Origin: Rhodospirillaceae bacterium
GTDB lineage: Bacteria; Pseudomonadota; Alphaproteobacteria; Reyranellales; Reyranellaceae
DNA length: 35,820 nucleotides
Assembly: GCA_009772935.1 (NCBI GenBank)
Contig: WOUR01000050.1
Coordinates: 1 to 35,820 of the forward strand
Direction of reading: 5' to 3'
Shown here piece after piece: positions 33,264-35,820 of the stretch. The translations under genes were made by a program, and so were the position numbers. How positions within the stretch are numbered: the stretch's first letter is position 1; every line of letters starts with the position of its first letter. Under the pieces are notes generated by a model. The model was not told where the DNA came from. It ran no database searches and saw only the letters and a list, made by a program, of their open reading frames with translations.

Positions 33264-33455
33264 ATGTCAGACCTCCAGCGGCTCAAGGCGCTGGAGGCTT
33301 CCGTTGGCAAAATGAGAGGTGATTTGGCGCGTGTAGAACGGATGCTGCGCCTCACGCCAACAAAGCCACGACTCAAGAAGCAAAAAGGCGCAATCGAAAG
33401 ACTGATATTCTTGGCTCAAGTGGAGATCAGCAAATTAAGAAAGGGAGCTAAGTGA
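33264..33455 (+). CDS. Small hypothetical protein, coiled-coil-like
   Basis: A frame from the ATG at 33264 encodes 63 residues beginning MSDLQRLKALEASVGKMRGD. It is rich in charged and leucine residues in heptad-like spacing and ends basic (SKLRKGAK). Upstream starts at 33204 (TTG) or 33249 (GTG) would extend it. No ribosome-binding site is strong and no family is recognised. The composition is like a real coiled-coil protein. Confidence 0.4.
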   Translation: MSDLQRLKALEASVGKMRGDLARVERMLRLTPTKPRLKKQKGAIERLIFLAQVEISKLRKGAK

Positions 33456-33812
33456 AAGGCGATTGGATTAGGTGTAAGCGGCGTCCCCAGACAAAAGGGC
33501 ACCGCACAAATGTATCTCTCGAGCTTTGGTTAAGAGGCCGGAGCAAGTGACTTTTCCTAATCGTCGCTGCCGTGGTCGCCGCACATTTTTCGCCGCTGCG
33601 ACCTCTGAACAACGGGTAGAAATTTTCCGTGGCTCTGTATGGATGAACCACGAGTAGTGTGGTTCGCTTACGTCCATGCAACCTGCGGGAGCCGGATGTC
33701 AGAAGCTTGCCGGGCCAATGCTTCATTCGCTGGTCGCATGGAGCGCTTCGCTTGGCGATCCAACTTGGCGATGAACTGTTGATGGGCCGCACGGGCCGTG
33801 GTGCATATTGCC
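33456..33812. other. Gap without recognised gene
   Basis: I see no supported gene in this 357-base stretch before the IS630 element. Several frames are open, but none has a recognised motif or a plausible start. It may hold remnants of DNA broken by the insertion. Confidence 0.5.
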
Positions 33813-33906
33813 TAGAGCGGGATTACTTTAGAAGGAATCGGTTTGGGGATTCCCAAAGAGCTGATGTTCTGATTCAACATGCTGGCTGGGTTGGAGGCCA
33901 GCATGG

Positions 33907-34853
33907 ATGGCAAAGCCCTATTCTTTCGATCTTCGTCAACGCGTGGTTGATGCAGTTGAGCGCGAGGGATTGTCACGCCGGCAGGCGGCGGCTCGCTTCG
34001 GCGTAGCCATCAGCACGGTGATCGCGTGGGTCGACCGCTTCCGCGAGACGGGTAGCCTGGCGCCCGGCAAAATGGGAGGGCATCGGCCGAAGAAGATTCT
34101 AGGTGGGCATCGGGATTGGCTACTACAACGCTGCCGGGGCGGCGACTTCACCCTGCGCGGACTGGTCGCCGAGCTAGCCCAGCGCGGTCTACAGGTCGGC
34201 TATCGCCCGGTGTGGATGTTCGTCCATGCCGAGAAGCTGAGTCACAAAAAAAGACGCTGATCGCCAGCGAGCGAGACCGCCCCGACGTGGCGCGACGGCG
34301 CGTGCAGTGGAAGGCCTACCAGGACCGGATCGATCCTTCCCGCCTGGTGTTCCTCGACGAGACCTGGACCAAGACCAATATGGCGCCGCTGCGAGGATGG
34401 GCGCCGCGCGGCCAGCGCCTCTACGCCAGGGTCCCGCATGGCCGTTGGACGACCACGACCTTCCTCGCCGCCCTGCGCCATGATCGCGTCGAGGCGCCAT
34501 GGCTCATCGACGGTCCGATCAACGGCGATAGCTTCCGTACCTACATCGACAAGATCCTCGTGCCGACCCTGCGGCCCGGCGATATCGTCGTCATGGACAA
34601 TCTCGGCTCGCACAAGAGCAGTGCTGTCCGCCAGCTCCTCAGATCAGCCCGTGCCAAGCTGTTCTTCCTGCCCAAGTACTCGCCCGACTTGAATCCCATC
34701 GAGATGCTCTTCTCGAAGTTCAAGCACGGTCTGCGAAAAGCGGCCAAACGAACCGAGCAAGCCGTCTACGACGCCATCGTAGAACTCCTGCCAACCGTCT
34801 CCTCGACAGAATGTGCAAACTACTTCGCCAAGGCAGGATACGCTCGAACCTAG
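33907..34853 (+). CDS. IS630 transposase in two frames (-1 frameshift)
   Basis: The first frame (33907-34260) encodes a helix-turn-helix domain (YSFDLRQRVVDAVEREGLSR, FGVAISTVIAWVDRF). The second supplies the DDE catalytic domain: FLDETW, VMDNLGSHKS and NPIEMLFSKFK. They overlap, and a -1 shift at AAAAAAA joins AEKLSHKK to TLIASERDRPD, giving about 315 residues. Such programmed shifting is known in IS630 members. Both frames are otherwise intact, so the element may be active. Confidence 0.9.
34246..34252 (+). other. A7 slippery site of the IS630 transposase
   Basis: Seven adenines followed by G lie just before the stop of the first frame (TGA 34258-34260). A -1 slip here continues into the DDE frame. 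Confidence 0.75.
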
Positions 34854-35026
34854 AATCATCCCGCTCTAGCTCGTCATTTCAGAATCTATGCAGCTGCCGG
34901 CCGATGACTGATCTGGCGCAAATATAATTATTGATTGATTCATATTTATTCGTTCGTCCTGAAATTCAGGGACGCAAGCGCGATCCGGCGCTTTTTGAAG
35001 AAATTGATTTCGCACGAGTTGAAATC

Positions 35027-35110
35027 ATGGCGCCGCGCATTTTGCTGATTGAAGATGACGATTGGGGCAAGGCGGAAGCTGCCCTTTGGCGGTACAGAGC
35101 TACCCACTGA
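35027..35110 (+). pseudogene. N-terminal stub of a response regulator
   Basis: The frame starts MAPRILLIEDDDWG and stops after 27 residues. RILLIEDD is the usual first strand and acidic pocket of receiver domains. Everything beyond it, including the phosphoryl-accepting aspartate, is missing. I read it as a broken remnant. The rest of 34869-35580 shows no supported gene. Confidence 0.4.
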
Positions 35111-35443
35111 TTGCGGGTTCGGCCTCAGGGCGAACGCGGCCGTCGCCTATGGGTGCGGCTTGGAGGCCGCAAAAGGCATGTACGCCGGGATCTACTTCCC
35201 GCCATATCTTGTGCTTACGTTGAAAAAGCGAAGCTCATTCTCCAGTTTCTAGCCAACCTCATTCTTCTCGAATGCGCTTGGCCAGACCGTTGAGCCGTGC
35301 CTCTTCAACCACGGTCGAGTCCAGCTACCGAGCTGCCAGATAGTTGCTCGCATCCAGATTCCGTGAAAGGCTTGCACTCGATCGGTAGGCTTCTGTGTAA
35401 TCAGTCGCGGTCAGGCAGCGGATGGAACGTGGGAAACGATCGG

Positions 35444-35475
35444 AAAGGCCTGCGGATCCCCCTTCGCAGGTCTTT
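35444..35475. terminator. Terminator-like hairpin
   Basis: AAAGGCCTGCG (35444-35454) pairs with CGCAGGTCTTT (35465-35475) with one G-T pair, around 10 bases. The A and T ends give terminators in either direction. The stem CCTGCG is shared with the hairpin at 999-1026. Confidence 0.55.
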
Positions 35476-35580
35476 CTTCGTGTCGACTGGAGCTCACGTC
35501 CGTCAGACGCCGCGACGCAACGCCGGCTTATCGAAAGCGATGAGGAGCATTCTGCCAAGGTAATAGGAGATGATATTTTT

Positions 35581-35715
35581 TTATCGTCTATTGTCGAAGA
35601 ACAGGTACTTGTCGAGCGCGGCGACACCGAGAACGACACGCACAATAATCAGCAGTCGTCCCCATCCCATGCCCCACATCGAGCCGCTGCCATTCATTAT
35701 CCCATTTTTCATCAT
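35581..35715 (-). CDS. Small membrane protein, 44 residues
   Basis: The frame begins MMKNGIMNGSGSMWGMGWGR. It goes on with one membrane helix (LLIIVRVVLGVAAL) and ends KYLFFDNRR. This glycine/methionine start, single helix and KYLFF ending recur in short membrane proteins of proteobacteria, of unknown function. The ATG (35713-35715) overlaps the stop of the upstream gene as ATGA, so it is translated by coupling. Methionines might bind copper; that is only a guess. Confidence 0.65.
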   Translation of the reverse strand: MMKNGIMNGSGSMWGMGWGRLLIIVRVVLGVAALDKYLFFDNRR

Positions 35716-35820
35716 CTTCTAATGGGCACCTCGAAGAATAGCTTGGTCCGGCATCCAAAGGCTGGGGCCGAGGGGATCAGGCCTTCGCGCGTCACGTTTT
35801 GCGGGCTGTCAGCCGGGTTT
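35712..35820 (-). CDS. C-terminal part of a gene entering from the right edge
   Basis: The minus frame reads from the window edge through NVTREGLIPSAPAFGCRTKL to FFEVPIRR and a TGA at 35712-35714. The start lies outside. I cannot name the family. The four-base ATGA overlap with the small membrane protein supports both as real and co-transcribed. Confidence 0.5.
   Translation of the reverse strand, partial: NPADSPQNVTREGLIPSAPAFGCRTKLFFEVPIRR

Larger units (their letters stand above)
33813..34868 (+). mobile_element. Complete IS630-family insertion sequence
   Basis: The element runs between TA dinucleotides, each inside CTAG (33812-33815 and 34866-34869), the typical TA target duplication. 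The termini share the inverted repeat TAGAGCGGGAT. It is about 1.05 kb, normal for the family. The two transposase frames lie inside. It resembles but is not identical with the copy at the left edge. Confidence 0.92.

Noticed and set aside
33659..34006. Plus-strand frame entering the IS630 left end
   Set aside because: It crosses the element terminus and overlaps the transposase start in another frame, with no motif or ribosome-binding site.
1..35820. CRISPR arrays, tRNA or rRNA genes
   Set aside because: I found no regularly spaced repeats, cloverleaf-like stretches or rRNA motifs on reading both strands.

Overview
The window is high-GC DNA (lower-GC patches lie around 10.6-11.3 kb and near the two insertion-sequence ends). 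A full Sox cluster, SorAB sulfite dehydrogenase, Tat signals and many Bug-type binding proteins suggest an alphaproteobacterium with a chemolithotrophic or mixotrophic sulfur metabolism. The genus cannot be fixed from the sequence. Both ends are worn by IS630-type elements and carry gene remnants.

Left part (1-1222): the tail of an IS630 transposase cuts a small STAS-like gene, followed by a decayed DsbA-like gene and a terminator-like hairpin. Sulfur block (1223-12683): a minus-strand operon reads soxXA (fused), soxY, soxZ, soxB, soxC, soxD and a DsrE-like gene. It is divergent from an ArsR-type persulfide sensor (soxR). Then come a class I cytochrome c, a GlcG/HbpS-like protein, sorA-sorB, a periplasmic thioredoxin-fold gene interrupted by an in-frame TGA, and a rhodanese/DUF2892 plus TauE/SafE pair. 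The soxR/sox intergenic region and the rhodanese promoter share TTTAGC-N5-CTAAAT, so one sensor probably controls both.

Selenium block (12870-18304, minus strand): a frameshifted dienelactone hydrolase, a thiamine-binding YkoF-like protein, a methyltransferase, two tandem GrdB/PrdB-like genes, a glutaredoxin and a TPR protein. Both GrdB-like genes carry an in-frame TGA at the same aligned site (UPLD and UPVC), each followed by a hairpin with loop CGUGN. The thioredoxin-fold gene in the sulfur block has TGA in a U-A-A-C motif and a hairpin with loop CGUGC whose U17, G23 and U24 fall where they do in the E. coli fdhF SECIS. I therefore read three selenoprotein genes here. The Sec thioredoxin beside sor/sox is the most interesting single item.

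Transport and catabolism block (18566-32820): two tandem Bug binding proteins with a TauD-type dioxygenase, divergent from a GntR/FCD regulator; a three-gene ABC importer; an oligopeptide-type binding protein divergent from a GcvA-like LysR regulator; then a plus-strand operon of a second TauD-type dioxygenase, an enolase-superfamily enzyme and an NtaA/DmoA-type flavin monooxygenase. The dioxygenases and the monooxygenase could serve organosulfur or xenobiotic use, but no substrate is shown.

Right part (32821-35820): sparse DNA with a hairpin, a small coiled-coil ORF, a complete IS630 element bounded by CTAG with a frameshifted transposase, a response-regulator stub, a terminator-like hairpin, and a 44-residue membrane protein whose start overlaps the stop of a gene entering from the right edge.
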